This document shows, in pieces, positions 33,645 to 41,867 of a stretch of 64,000 nt of DNA (position 1 is the first letter of the stretch; each line of letters opens with the position of its first letter). The DNA is taken from NCBI RefSeq assembly GCF_011068285.1, contig NZ_CP049616.1:1406501-1470500 (forward strand), written 5' to 3'. The translations under genes and the position numbers were made by a program. This DNA comes from Flagellimonas oceani (GTDB taxonomy: Bacteria > Bacteroidota > Bacteroidia > Flavobacteriales > Flavobacteriaceae). The notes below the pieces were generated by a model. It was not told the origin of the DNA, searched no databases, and was given only the letters and a program-made list of their open reading frames with translations.

Positions 33645-33753
33645 TAAGAATTATGTACACGATAAATGTCACCGTTGGCCAAGGGCCAATCAAGTAACCG
33701 AATCTCCTTCGGCTAACCCGACATTGACTTACTTTTTTCACACATAATTCTTA
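33645..33753 (+). promoter_or_regulatory. Candidate structured leader RNA (riboswitch-like) of MATE gene
   Basis: The 5' leader of the MATE gene can fold into a compact form. P1 is a perfect 12-bp stem (33645-33656 with 33742-33753). Inside lie P2 AATGTC/GACATT (33665-33670 with 33720-33725), P3 TTGGCC/GGCCAA (33675-33680 with 33684-33689, loop AAG), and P4 CCGAA/TTCGG (33698-33702 with 33708-33712). In addition AAGTAA (33692-33697) is complementary to TTACTT (33729-33734), crossing P2 as a pseudoknot. The 3' strand of P1 ends four bases before ATG 33758, so P1 would hide the initiation region. A CATATTTG box at 33621-33628 may be the promoter. It fits no riboswitch class I can recall. That it is a ligand sensor is inference. 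Confidence 0.6.
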
Positions 33754-33757
33754 GATA

Positions 33758-35167
33758 ATGACACATCAACATACAAACTCATTTAAAAAATTTATCCACT
33801 ATTTCTGGATAGCTATCTCTGGAAAGGAAACGGAGTTTACCACGGGAAGTATCCGAAAGGCCATTTTTATGCTTTCCATTCCCATGATCTTGGAAATGCT
33901 CATGGAATCGATTTTTGCTCTGGTCGATATTGCCTATGTATCCAAAGTAAGCGTAAATGCCGTGGCCACGATCGGGCTCACGGAATCCGTAATCACATTG
34001 GTCTATGCTTTGGCCATTGGACTCAGTATGGCCGCCACCGCGGTTGTTGCCCGTAGGATTGGCGAAAAAGATGTGGATGGTGCGCGAATTGCGGCCGTGC
34101 AGGCCATAAGCTTAGGCGTAGTGATTTCCATAATAATAGGAATTGTTGGAATTATCTTCGCCAAGGACATTTTGGCCCTGATGGGAGCTGAGCCCGATTT
34201 GATTGCAGAGGGTTACGGATACACCCAATTCTTGATCGGCGGTAATATTACAGTGGTACTGTTGTTCTTGATCAATGCAATATTCCGTGGTGCGGGCAAT
34301 GCATCCATTGCCATGTGGGCCTTGGTACTTTCCAACGGCCTCAACATCATTTTGGACCCGATGTTCATTTTCGGGTTTGGGCCAATTCCAGAAATGGGCG
34401 TAAAAGGTGCGGCGGTCGCTACCAATATTGGTAGGGGAAGTGCCGTATTGTTTCAGTTGGGAATTTTGTTCTTTGGATGGGGCAAGATCAAGTTGATGGC
34501 CAAGGACCTGGTTTTGAACTTTAAAGTAATGCTCAATTTGATCAAGGTCTCATTGGGCGGGATTGCCCAGTTTTTGATAGGAACCTCAAGTTGGATTTTT
34601 CTAATGCGGATCATGTCCGAGTTCGGAAGCGAAGTTTTGGCAGGATACACCATTGCCATTCGTGTGATGATGTTCACCTTGATGCCGTCTTGGGGAATGA
34701 GCAATGCGGCGGCTACATTGGTAGGTCAAAACCTTGGCGCCAAACAACCGGACAGGGCAGAGCAATCCGTTTGGAAAACTGGAAAGTACAATGCCTACTT
34801 TATGGGCACGGTTTCTTTGGTCTATCTCATTTTTGCCAATACCATCATATCTTGGTTCAATACAACACCCGAAGTCGTAAAAAGTGGTGCGCTTTGTCTT
34901 CAGGTGATCGCACTTGGGTATATTTTCTACGCCTACGGCATGGTCATGACCCAAGCATTCAATGGAGCAGGCGATACCGGAACCCCGACCAAGATCAACC
35001 TGATTGCTTTTTGGGCCTTCCAATTGCCGTTGGCCTATATATCGGCATTGGTTCTGGGCTGGGGGGCAACAGGTGTTTTTGTGGCCATCACCTCGGCGGA
35101 AATACTCATAGCGGTTTTGGCCATGATATGGTTTAAAAAAGGAAAGTGGAAGAAAGTCCAAGTATGA
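33758..35167 (+). CDS. MATE family efflux transporter
   Basis: 469 aa with twelve membrane segments in two similar halves, the NorM/MepA-type multidrug and toxic-compound extrusion fold. The first half has MLSIPMILEMLMESIFALVD and FRGAGNASIAMWAL, and the second half repeats the pattern near GAQAFNGAGDTGTPT. It exports a small molecule using a cation gradient; the substrate is unknown. Its start is preceded by a folded leader RNA, which suggests that expression responds to a metabolite or toxin. The toxin-antitoxin pair follows 51 bp downstream. Confidence 0.92.
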   Translation: MTHQHTNSFKKFIHYFWIAISGKETEFTTGSIRKAIFMLSIPMILEMLMESIFALVDIAYVSKVSVNAVATIGLTESVITLVYALAIGLSMAATAVVARRIGEKDVDGARIAAVQAISLGVVISIIIGIVGIIFAKDILALMGAEPDLIAEGYGYTQFLIGGNITVVLLFLINAIFRGAGNASIAMWALVLSNGLNIILDPMFIFGFGPIPEMGVKGAAVATNIGRGSAVLFQLGILFFGWGKIKLMAKDLVLNFKVMLNLIKVSLGGIAQFLIGTSSWIFLMRIMSEFGSEVLAGYTIAIRVMMFTLMPSWGMSNAAATLVGQNLGAKQPDRAEQSVWKTGKYNAYFMGTVSLVYLIFANTIISWFNTTPEVVKSGALCLQVIALGYIFYAYGMVMTQAFNGAGDTGTPTKINLIAFWAFQLPLAYISALVLGWGATGVFVAITSAEILIAVLAMIWFKKGKWKKVQV

Positions 35168-35176
35168 CGGGTTTCG

Positions 35177-35201
35177 TATCTTTGAAATAATCCGTTTCAA
35201 A
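35177..35201 (+). promoter_or_regulatory. Promoter with overlapping operator of TA pair
   Basis: TATCTTTG (35177-35184) fits the -7 consensus exactly. It overlaps the inverted repeat TTTGAAA (35181-35187) / TTTCAAA (35195-35201), whose arms are seven bases apart. This is the expected layout for a toxin-antitoxin operon repressed by its own antitoxin. The antitoxin ATG is at 35219. Confidence 0.55.
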
Positions 35202-35218
35202 ATCGTAAATTGAAATCC

Positions 35219-35452
35219 ATGGACATAAACATTCAAAATAAAAAGATTGAATTGATTCAATGGCTTTCTACCTTGAACGATGAATCCATTATTGAGAAAA
35301 TAATGAAGCTTCGGGAAAATGAGAAAGTAGATTGGTGGGAAGAAATTTCCAAAGAGGAAAAAAAATCAATTGAAAATGGTTTGAAGGATGCTGCTTCCGG
35401 AAATATGGATTCGCATTCCAATGTGAGAAAACTATATGACAAGTGGTTATAA
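35219..35452 (+). CDS. Antitoxin, addiction-module type
   Basis: About 77 aa with a hydrophobic head (INIQNKKIELIQWLSTLND) and an acidic, Trp-containing tail (VDWWEEISKEEKKSIENGLKDA). The pattern matches small Bacteroidota antitoxins coded upstream of RelE/ParE toxins. I use the ATG at 35219; a TTG three codons upstream is possible. It overlaps the toxin gene by 17 bp, as in many TA pairs, and probably binds both the toxin and the operator in front of the gene. Confidence 0.8.
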   Translation: MDINIQNKKIELIQWLSTLNDESIIEKIMKLRENEKVDWWEEISKEEKKSIENGLKDAASGNMDSHSNVRKLYDKWL

Positions 35453-35738
35453 AATTCTGTGGACCCACAATGCAATTGTTGAATTGAAAGGAATCATCGA
35501 ATATTTGCAGGAAAATTGGACGGAAAAGGAATTGGGAAATTATGCTCAAGAACTTGACCATACCATTGAACTGATTTCCAAGAATCCTGAATTTTTTCAG
35601 TCATCAGAAAAGAAAGACAACATTCGAAGGGCTGTCATTGCCAAATACACTAATCTTTATTACAGGATCAATTCCAATTCGGTAGAGATACTTTCGCTAT
35701 TTTCCAATAGACAGAGCCCGGACAAACTCAAAGTTTAA
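35436..35738 (+). CDS. RelE/ParE family toxin
   Basis: 100 aa, the size of RelE/ParE toxins. It has the family start (YKILWTHNAIVELKGIIEYLQENW), a central ELISKNPEFFQ helix, and the basic strand RRAVIAKYTNLYYRIN, followed by the C-terminal VEILSLFSNRQSPDK. RelE cuts ribosome-bound mRNA and ParE poisons gyrase; which one applies cannot be told here. It lies 18 bp upstream of the Cys/Met PLP gene, which may therefore be read through from the TA promoter. Confidence 0.85.
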   Translation: MTSGYKILWTHNAIVELKGIIEYLQENWTEKELGNYAQELDHTIELISKNPEFFQSSEKKDNIRRAVIAKYTNLYYRINSNSVEILSLFSNRQSPDKLKV

Positions 35739-35756
35739 TAAAAAGAACTACTCAAA

Positions 35757-36926
35757 ATGAGCAACGATAAAAAAGGACTCAATACCATCTGTACCCACGT
35801 TGGGGAAGTGGAGGACAAGCAATTCAAAGGGGCCGTTTCCCCATTGTACATGAGCACATCCTACCAATTTGAGGATGTGGACATCAAAAGATATCCAAGG
35901 TATTACAACACGCCCAATCAAGAGGCATTGTGCAAAAAACTGGCGGCCTTGGAGCATACCGAGGCCGCTTTGATTTTTGGCAGTGGTATGGCCGCTATCA
36001 GTACGGCGTTGATGGCTTTCTTGCAGGCAGGCGACCATGTGGTGCTGCAGCAGACCACTTATGGTGGCACCTATCATTTTGCGGTAAGTCAATTCGAGCG
36101 ATTTGGCATTGAATACTCATTTACCACAGGTTGGGAGGTGGAAGACTTTGAGAAAGAAATCAAACCCAACACCAAAGTACTGTATTTGGAGACCCCATCA
36201 AACCCTTTATTGACCATTACTGATGTGAAAGGGGTAGCGGATTTGGCAAAAAAGAAAGGAATTTTGTCCATGATCGACAATACTTTTGCCAGTCCCATCA
36301 ACCAAAACCCGGTTGATTTTGGAATCGATGTTGTGGTGCACAGTGCCACAAAATATATGGGGGGACACTCCGATATTTGTGCAGGCGTTGTTGCTGCATC
36401 GCAGGAGCATATGGACAAGGTTTGGCAAACCGCAATTTGTTTTGGAGGCAGTTTGAGCGATTATACCGTATGGCTGTTGGAACGTAGTTTAAAAACCATG
36501 GCCATCCGTGTAAAGGCCCAAAATGAAAATGCCATGAAAATGGCCGAATACCTTTACCGGAACAATGATGTGGACAATGTGTATTACCCGGGCCTAAAAC
36601 ATCATCCTGGGCACGAATTGGCCAAATCACAAATGAAGGGTTATGGGGGAATGCTCTCTTTTGAACTGAACCCGGAAATAGATGCTTCGCAGTTTTTCAA
36701 GGAATTAAAGTTGATAAAACCTTCCATGAGTCTGGCGGGAATTGAAAGTACCATGCTTTCGCCCACACAAACCTCCCATGCATTGATGAGCTCGGAGGAT
36801 AGGGCCAAACAGGGGATAAAGGATTCATTGATTCGTTTTTCGCTTGGAATAGAGGAAACGGAAGATTTAATAGCGGATATAGAACAGGCGATCGCCAAGG
36901 TAAAATCCATGACCGTTACGGCTTAA
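35757..36926 (+). CDS. Cys/Met metabolism PLP-dependent enzyme
   Basis: 389 aa, fold-type I. It has the family motifs: CTHVGEVEDKQFKGAVSPLYMSTSYQFED start (split by KGAVSP), LEHTEAALIFGSGMAAISTAL (PLP phosphate site), TPSNPLL, and the PLP lysine in HSATKYMGGHSD. It is related to cystathionine gamma-synthase, cystathionine gamma-lyase and methionine gamma-lyase; which one is not clear. It is 18 bp after the toxin gene and 6 bp before bshB1, so it may work with thiol synthesis, since BshB1 makes the bacillithiol precursor and these enzymes supply cysteine. Confidence 0.92.
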   Translation: MSNDKKGLNTICTHVGEVEDKQFKGAVSPLYMSTSYQFEDVDIKRYPRYYNTPNQEALCKKLAALEHTEAALIFGSGMAAISTALMAFLQAGDHVVLQQTTYGGTYHFAVSQFERFGIEYSFTTGWEVEDFEKEIKPNTKVLYLETPSNPLLTITDVKGVADLAKKKGILSMIDNTFASPINQNPVDFGIDVVVHSATKYMGGHSDICAGVVAASQEHMDKVWQTAICFGGSLSDYTVWLLERSLKTMAIRVKAQNENAMKMAEYLYRNNDVDNVYYPGLKHHPGHELAKSQMKGYGGMLSFELNPEIDASQFFKELKLIKPSMSLAGIESTMLSPTQTSHALMSSEDRAKQGIKDSLIRFSLGIEETEDLIADIEQAIAKVKSMTVTA

Positions 36927-36932
36927 GAATTT

Positions 36933-37655
36933 ATGAAATTAGACATTTTAGTATTCGGAGCGCATCCTGATGATGCCGAATTGGGTGCAGGCGCCACCAT
37001 TGCAAAAGAAGTTTCCAAAGGAAAAAAGGTGGGCATAGTGGATTTGACCCGTGGTGAGCTAGGAACCCGAGGCTCTGCGGAAATCAGGGACAGGGAAGCG
37101 GCCAAGGCTGCCGAAATTTTGGGGGTGGCCGTTCGTGAAAACATGGAATTTGCCGACGGTTTTTTTGTGAACGACAAGGAACATCAGTTGGAACTCATCA
37201 AGGTAATTAGAAAATACAGACCTGAGATCGTGCTTTGCAATGCAGTCGAAGACCGTCATATAGATCATGCGAAAGGGAGCAAATTGGTGAGCGATGCATG
37301 CTTTTTGAGCGGTTTGATGAAAATCGATACCAAAATAGAAGATGATGATGCATGGCAAGAGGCCTGGAGACCAAAATTGGTCTATCATTTTATCCAATGG
37401 AAAAACTTGGAACCTGATTTTGTGGTGGATGTTTCGGGATTTATTGAGAAGAAAACCGAGGCCATTATGGCCTATGGTTCCCAGTTCTATGATCCCAATA
37501 GTGACGAACCCGAGACCCCTATCAGCAGTAAAAACTTTACCGATAGTGTAAATTATCGTGCTAGGGATTTGGGAAGGATCATAGGTGTGGAATATGCCGA
37601 AGGCTTTACCGTGGAACGCTTTGTGGGCGTGGATAGCCTTTACGACTTGATTTAG
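36933..37655 (+). CDS. bshB1: Bacillithiol biosynthesis deacetylase BshB1
   Basis: 240 aa, LmbE/PIG-L fold. The zinc site is GAHPDDAELGAG at about 9-20 with HIDHAKG at 110-116; DLTRGELGTRGS is the conserved signature. It deacetylates GlcNAc-malate in the second step of bacillithiol synthesis, the low-molecular-weight thiol of Bacteroidota and Firmicutes. Six bases after the Cys/Met PLP gene, so both probably share a transcript. The last four bases overlap the convergent kinase gene. Confidence 0.95.
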   Translation: MKLDILVFGAHPDDAELGAGATIAKEVSKGKKVGIVDLTRGELGTRGSAEIRDREAAKAAEILGVAVRENMEFADGFFVNDKEHQLELIKVIRKYRPEIVLCNAVEDRHIDHAKGSKLVSDACFLSGLMKIDTKIEDDDAWQEAWRPKLVYHFIQWKNLEPDFVVDVSGFIEKKTEAIMAYGSQFYDPNSDEPETPISSKNFTDSVNYRARDLGRIIGVEYAEGFTVERFVGVDSLYDLI

Positions 37656-39745
37656 GAAGCTTTTTGGTACCTGTTTTGGGCCTTGGGAACCGTAAAATAA
37701 AAAGTTGTTCCCTTGCGTGGAACGCTCTCCACCCAAATTTCACCATTGTTTTTTTGCACCATCTCCTTGCATAGGGATAGCCCCAGACCCGTACCTTTTT
37801 CGTTATTGGTTCCATAGGTGGTAATGTTGGAGGAATCCTTGAAAATAGATCGCTGCATTTCGGCCGTCATGCCAACACCGGTGTCCCTAATGGAAATTTG
37901 CCACATATCGCCTTTCTCCTCGGCTTCAATGGTGATCAGTCCATTTTCGGGCGTAAATTTTATGGCATTGCTCAGAATATTTCGGATAACAATGTCAATT
38001 TGGTTGTTATCGGCCCAAATACGTGGATTTTCGGGCAGTTGATTTATAATTTTGATGGATTTGCTCTGCGCAATTTCCGACAGCAATTTTGTGTTGTTGT
38101 TCACCAAGTAAGAAAGGGATACCCGCTTGGGTTTGGTAACTACACCATTGAGCTGGTTAAGTCCCCACGAAAGCAAATTGTTCAATGTAAAGGAAATATT
38201 GTCCACGTCCGTTTTAAGTTTTGGGATAAAGGAAACCAGTTCCTTCGTGGAGATATCGCCTTCGGTGAACATTTTTAAGATGCCCTGCAACCCACCGATG
38301 GGCCCGCGTAGATCGTGGCCAATGATGGAAAAGAGCTTGGTGTTTGTTTTATTGATTTCGTGCAATTGTGCTTCGCGCTGGATCACGGCCTGGGATTTGT
38401 CCTTGAGCTCCTTGTTCAGTTTTTTCTGGATATTTTCACTCCTACGGATCACAAAAGTGATGATGCTCAAAATCAAAAGGATAATTACGGAGAAATAAAT
38501 GTAGTTCCGCTGTTTGGCAAGGGCTTCCTCGTTGGCCTCGATCAATTCTTTTTTCTCTTGTTCGTATCCCAATTTGGTCTCCAATAAGGATAGGCTTTGC
38601 TTGTTCTTGTCCATGAACAGGGAATCGGACAAAGATTTAAAAGTCTCAAGATAGGCCAGTGCCTCGGGATTGTCGCCCTTTTTTTTGTGGACCTTGTACA
38701 AGGTTTCGGAACAATCGATTTGGCCTTGTAGGGATTTGATTTTTTTGGAGAGTGCAAGCCCTTTTTTTGCATAAACGAGCGAAAGACTGTCGTTTTCCAA
38801 GCCAAAATATACTTTGGCCATACCGTTCATCAATTGAATCTGGATACGGTCATCTTCAATTTGGTGTTTAAACAGCATATCGCTCTGGTCATACCAATAT
38901 AGGGCCCATTTGTACTTTTCCTGATCCAAATAAATATCTCCCTTTACCTGATAGGCGTAGGCCAGCCAATCGTAAATTTTGTGCTTTTCGAATATATTGA
39001 TGCTCCTATTGATATTGAACATTGCATTTTTGTAATCCTTTGCATCTTTATAAAGCGATGCCATGTTGCTCTGCGTTTCCGCATCCACTGTCTCGTTGCC
39101 CAGATTTCTATTGAATTTTTGTACCGTGTCGTAGAACATCAATGCATTCTTAAAATCCTTTTGGTCGGCATAAAGCCCAGCAATATTTTCATTGAGTACG
39201 GAAAGTGTTTTTTGATCATTGATTTCCCTGGCCAGATCAATCCCCCTAAGGTTTAGGTTCAATGCTTCGGCATAGTTGCCCTCAAAACTATAGTTTTGGG
39301 CCAAGGTGTTTAAAATGGCCAATTCGGAATCTACATCGTCCACCTCGGTGGCCAATTCCAACGCCTCCTTGAACATGGGCATGGCCTTTTCTCGATTTCC
39401 TTTGTTGTAATGATAGTTTCCCAATGCATTGAAACTCCGAACAACACCATGGTAATAATCAATTTTTTTACTGTACTGCAAAGCCCTGTTGGCTACTGAG
39501 TACAAGCTATCGCTATCCAAATACTGATAGGAAAAAGCCAGATCCACCAATAATTTGATGTGGGTGGTATCTTTGGGATTGAACTTGTTGGTTGATTTAA
39601 GCCGTTGCAGTTTGTGTGCCAAGCTATCCCTTTCGTTGGATGACTGGGCCGAAATTGAAGATGTGGAGAAGAGCAATAGGGCGCATACCACTATTGGGAA
39701 TAGTGAGGTTTTGTAGTTGATTACGAGGTTTTTTTCTGACAACAC
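37652..39745 (-). CDS. TPR sensor histidine kinase
   Basis: 697 aa. A signal peptide (SLFPIVVCALLLFSTSSISA) leads into about seven TPR repeats (40-390), then a coiled coil, a membrane helix (YFSVIILLILSIITFVI, near 435), the HisKA phosphoacceptor His477 in IGHDLRGPIGGL, and the HATPase domain with N-box (NILSNAIKF), DTGVGM and GTGLGL. The periplasmic TPR domain probably senses a protein or peptide. No response regulator is adjacent. The start is a TTG at 39743-39745; a GTG sits directly before it. It is convergent with bshB1. Confidence 0.9.
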   Translation of the reverse strand: MLSEKNLVINYKTSLFPIVVCALLLFSTSSISAQSSNERDSLAHKLQRLKSTNKFNPKDTTHIKLLVDLAFSYQYLDSDSLYSVANRALQYSKKIDYYHGVVRSFNALGNYHYNKGNREKAMPMFKEALELATEVDDVDSELAILNTLAQNYSFEGNYAEALNLNLRGIDLAREINDQKTLSVLNENIAGLYADQKDFKNALMFYDTVQKFNRNLGNETVDAETQSNMASLYKDAKDYKNAMFNINRSINIFEKHKIYDWLAYAYQVKGDIYLDQEKYKWALYWYDQSDMLFKHQIEDDRIQIQLMNGMAKVYFGLENDSLSLVYAKKGLALSKKIKSLQGQIDCSETLYKVHKKKGDNPEALAYLETFKSLSDSLFMDKNKQSLSLLETKLGYEQEKKELIEANEEALAKQRNYIYFSVIILLILSIITFVIRRSENIQKKLNKELKDKSQAVIQREAQLHEINKTNTKLFSIIGHDLRGPIGGLQGILKMFTEGDISTKELVSFIPKLKTDVDNISFTLNNLLSWGLNQLNGVVTKPKRVSLSYLVNNNTKLLSEIAQSKSIKIINQLPENPRIWADNNQIDIVIRNILSNAIKFTPENGLITIEAEEKGDMWQISIRDTGVGMTAEMQRSIFKDSSNITTYGTNNEKGTGLGLSLCKEMVQKNNGEIWVESVPRKGTTFYFTVPKAQNRYQKAS

Positions 39746-39961
39746 CCAGCTAAATATATTTCTTGCAAAACTAATTTTGTAACACGGTTTTGGAAACTAA
39801 TTGTTGTGAAACGTCCAAAAATGTGTGTTTTGTCTTAAAAACGTGCATTTTACCGATAAATTATACATTCCATATTAAATATTGATGCCCAGATAATCAA
39901 TATGTTAAAATTGGAGTACCAGAAGTGCGTCAAGAATAAATCAATAGATTTTAAAAAATAT

Positions 39962-39993
39962 TTTGGTCGAATCATTACAAAAAAGTATTTTTG
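39962..39993 (+). promoter_or_regulatory. Promoter of tRNA-His
   Basis: TTTG (39962-39965) and TATTTTTG (39986-39993) are 20 bases apart, matching both Bacteroidota promoter boxes at normal spacing. They lie 14 bp upstream of the tRNA. Confidence 0.75.
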
Positions 39994-40007
39994 CATCCGC
40001 TTTAAAT

Positions 40008-40082
40008 GGTGGTTGTAGCTCAGTTGGTTAGAGCGCTGGATTGTGGTTCCAGAGGTCGCCGGTTCGAACCCGGTCTTCCACC
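40008..40082 (+). tRNA. tRNA-His (GTG anticodon)
   Basis: A 75-nt cloverleaf including the extra G at position -1 opposite C73. The D-arm has TAGCTCAG...GAGC, the anticodon loop TTGTGGT, with stem CTGGA/TCCAG, and the T-arm CCGG-TTCGAAC-CCGG. CCA is not encoded. Two adjacent T-T oppositions seem to occur in the acceptor stem (positions 5-68 and 6-67 by my pairing). The gene has its own promoter and a strong terminator. A long antisense frame across it is an artefact. Confidence 0.93.
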
Positions 40083-40093
40083 CTTGAGTTTGT

Positions 40094-40127
40094 AAAAATC
40101 CCAAGCCGATCGGCTTGGGATTTTTTT
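40094..40127 (+). terminator. Terminator of tRNA-His
   Basis: A perfect inverted repeat, AATCCCAAGCC with GGCTTGGGATT, flanks the 4-base GATC centre and is followed by a run of T. It begins 12 bp after the tRNA. Confidence 0.85.
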
Positions 40128-40138
40128 GTTTTAAAAAC

Positions 40139-40160
40139 AAAAAAGCCCTCTTTCGAGGGC
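40139..40160 (-). terminator. Terminator of M28 peptidase gene
   Basis: Minus strand: GCCCTC and GAGGGC pair around a TTTC-complement loop and are followed by six T. It lies 26 bp after the stop codon of the peptidase at 40187. Confidence 0.8.
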
Positions 40161-40186
40161 CTTGTTCTTAGTGAGATTCTAGTTTT

Positions 40187-41737
40187 TTAATCCGTGGCCT
40201 TATCCACGACCAATCTTTCCGCTCTGTTGGCAATTTCCCAGGCCGTATAAAAAATTAAGCGGGTACGGTTTTCCAAAAGATCATAATTTATTTTATCAGG
40301 AGTGTCGCTTGGTCTGTGATAGTCTGCGTGTGTACCGTTAAAATAGAATATGATAGGAATATTGTTCTTTGCAAAATTGTAGTGATCGCTCCGATAGTAA
40401 AAACGGTTAGGGTCGTTCTCGTCATTATAGGTATAATCGAACTCAATATTGGTGTACTTTTTGTTTACCTCTTCGGAAAGATTGTGCAACTCCGTACTCA
40501 GTTTATCAGAACCGATAAGATATAAATAGTTTCGGGCACCGCTGTAATTCGGGTCAATGCGTCCAATCATATCAATATTAAGGTCGGCCACGGTGTTTTC
40601 CAAGGGAAAAACAGGGTCGACATCGGTATAATATCTCGAGCCCAAGAGTCCCTTTTCTTCTCCCGTAACGTGCAAAAATACCAAAGAGCGTTTGGGACCG
40701 TTCCCCTCGTCTGCGGCCTTTTTAAAGGCTTGGGCAATTTCCAAAAGTGCCACCGTTCCAGAACCATCATCATCGGCCCCATTGTTAATTTGCCCGTCCG
40801 CGGTAACACCAATATGGTCAAGGTGCGAAGAAATTACCACATACTCATCAGGTTTATCGGTGCCCTTTATAAAGGCGACGACATTTTCGGAATCAATTTT
40901 ATCGTTGCCGCTGGTAATTTTAAGTTCTATGGTCACTTGCAGATTTTTTGGAACATCGTCTTCCCCAAGATCATTTTTAATGGCAGTGGCTGCTTTTTCA
41001 TCCAAAATCACAAGAAGTTCATCTCCATTATCTCCAGCAAGTTGCATCCGCCCACTATTGTTGGCTTGCATAAATTGAAAGTACCCTCTATATCTCGGAA
41101 AATTCTGGGCATCAAAATATAAAATGCCCTTGGCCCCTTTTTCCATGGCAAGGGCAGCTTTTTTGCCCATGGCCTCGGACATGTTGCTCCAAACGGATTT
41201 TTCGGAAGTGCCTGTCAGCAGATAGTTCCCGTTGGCTTTTTTTGGTTCCCCTGCTTTAATGAGCACCAATTTGCCAGAAACATCAATACTGTTGTAATCG
41301 GAATAATCGCCTTCCTCAATACCATAACCGGCGTAAACAATTTGATCGTAAATTCCTTGGGCTGTGGAAAAGGTGACGATATCCGTTCCCAGTTCAAACG
41401 TTGTACCATTAATGGAAAGGTCCCCAGTGGGTACATTGGAGACTTCCAAGGGAACTTTTTGAAAATAGTTGCCATTGGCCTGTGCCGGGGGAACATTTAA
41501 AGATTGATAGTGGGCCTTAATATATTCCACTGCCTTTTTTTGTCCGGGGGTACCGGTCTCCCTTCCTTCGAATTCGTCGGAAGCATAGGTGAACAAATGT
41601 TCTTTTAAGTCTTCTTCTGTAATCGTTTCCGCATAGGGAACGGGATCAACAGCTGGTTTTGGAGTATCGGAAACTGTTTTTTGGGAGGAATTGCATGCAA
41701 GGGCCAGCCCCAGCATCAAAAAGGATATTTTTTTCAT
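40187..41737 (-). CDS. M28 family peptidase lipoprotein
   Basis: 516 aa with a lipoprotein signal (lipobox LALAC, Cys at about 15). A protease-associated (PA) domain lies between 130 and 270. The di-zinc M28 core shows SSHLDHIG, NNGADDDGSGT, TGEEKGLLGS, NIDMIGR and SDHYNF, with all expected ligands. Such peptidases remove N-terminal residues from peptides at the cell surface. Its gene stands alone with its own terminator. Confidence 0.93.
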   Translation of the reverse strand: MKKISFLMLGLALACNSSQKTVSDTPKPAVDPVPYAETITEEDLKEHLFTYASDEFEGRETGTPGQKKAVEYIKAHYQSLNVPPAQANGNYFQKVPLEVSNVPTGDLSINGTTFELGTDIVTFSTAQGIYDQIVYAGYGIEEGDYSDYNSIDVSGKLVLIKAGEPKKANGNYLLTGTSEKSVWSNMSEAMGKKAALAMEKGAKGILYFDAQNFPRYRGYFQFMQANNSGRMQLAGDNGDELLVILDEKAATAIKNDLGEDDVPKNLQVTIELKITSGNDKIDSENVVAFIKGTDKPDEYVVISSHLDHIGVTADGQINNGADDDGSGTVALLEIAQAFKKAADEGNGPKRSLVFLHVTGEEKGLLGSRYYTDVDPVFPLENTVADLNIDMIGRIDPNYSGARNYLYLIGSDKLSTELHNLSEEVNKKYTNIEFDYTYNDENDPNRFYYRSDHYNFAKNNIPIIFYFNGTHADYHRPSDTPDKINYDLLENRTRLIFYTAWEIANRAERLVVDKATD

Positions 41738-41867
41738 TCGTAGTTAGTTTTCAAAATCTTCCAAAAGTAGTCAAAAGTTTACGAAAGAAATTTTATTGTC
41801 GAATTTACAATCTCGGAGCCTTTATTTAACTTGCCCATCTATTTTAAAATACCTCAAAATTGTGGTT

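Noticed and set aside
33645-33753. Assigning the MATE leader to a known class (guanidine-I/II/III/IV, SAM, TPP, purine, fluoride, cobalamin)
   Set aside because: I compared the conserved core bases I remember for these classes and found no match. The class is left open instead of being named.
37059-37736. Long antisense frame (225 codons) over bshB1
   Set aside because: The plus-strand BshB1 has full family motifs; the antisense frame has no domain and only mirrors its codon pattern.
39850-40140. Minus-strand frame of 96 codons across tRNA-His
   Set aside because: It contains the stretch GFEPATSGTTIQRSNQL, a known database artefact that comes from translating the antisense of tRNA genes. 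The tRNA with its promoter and terminator explains the region.
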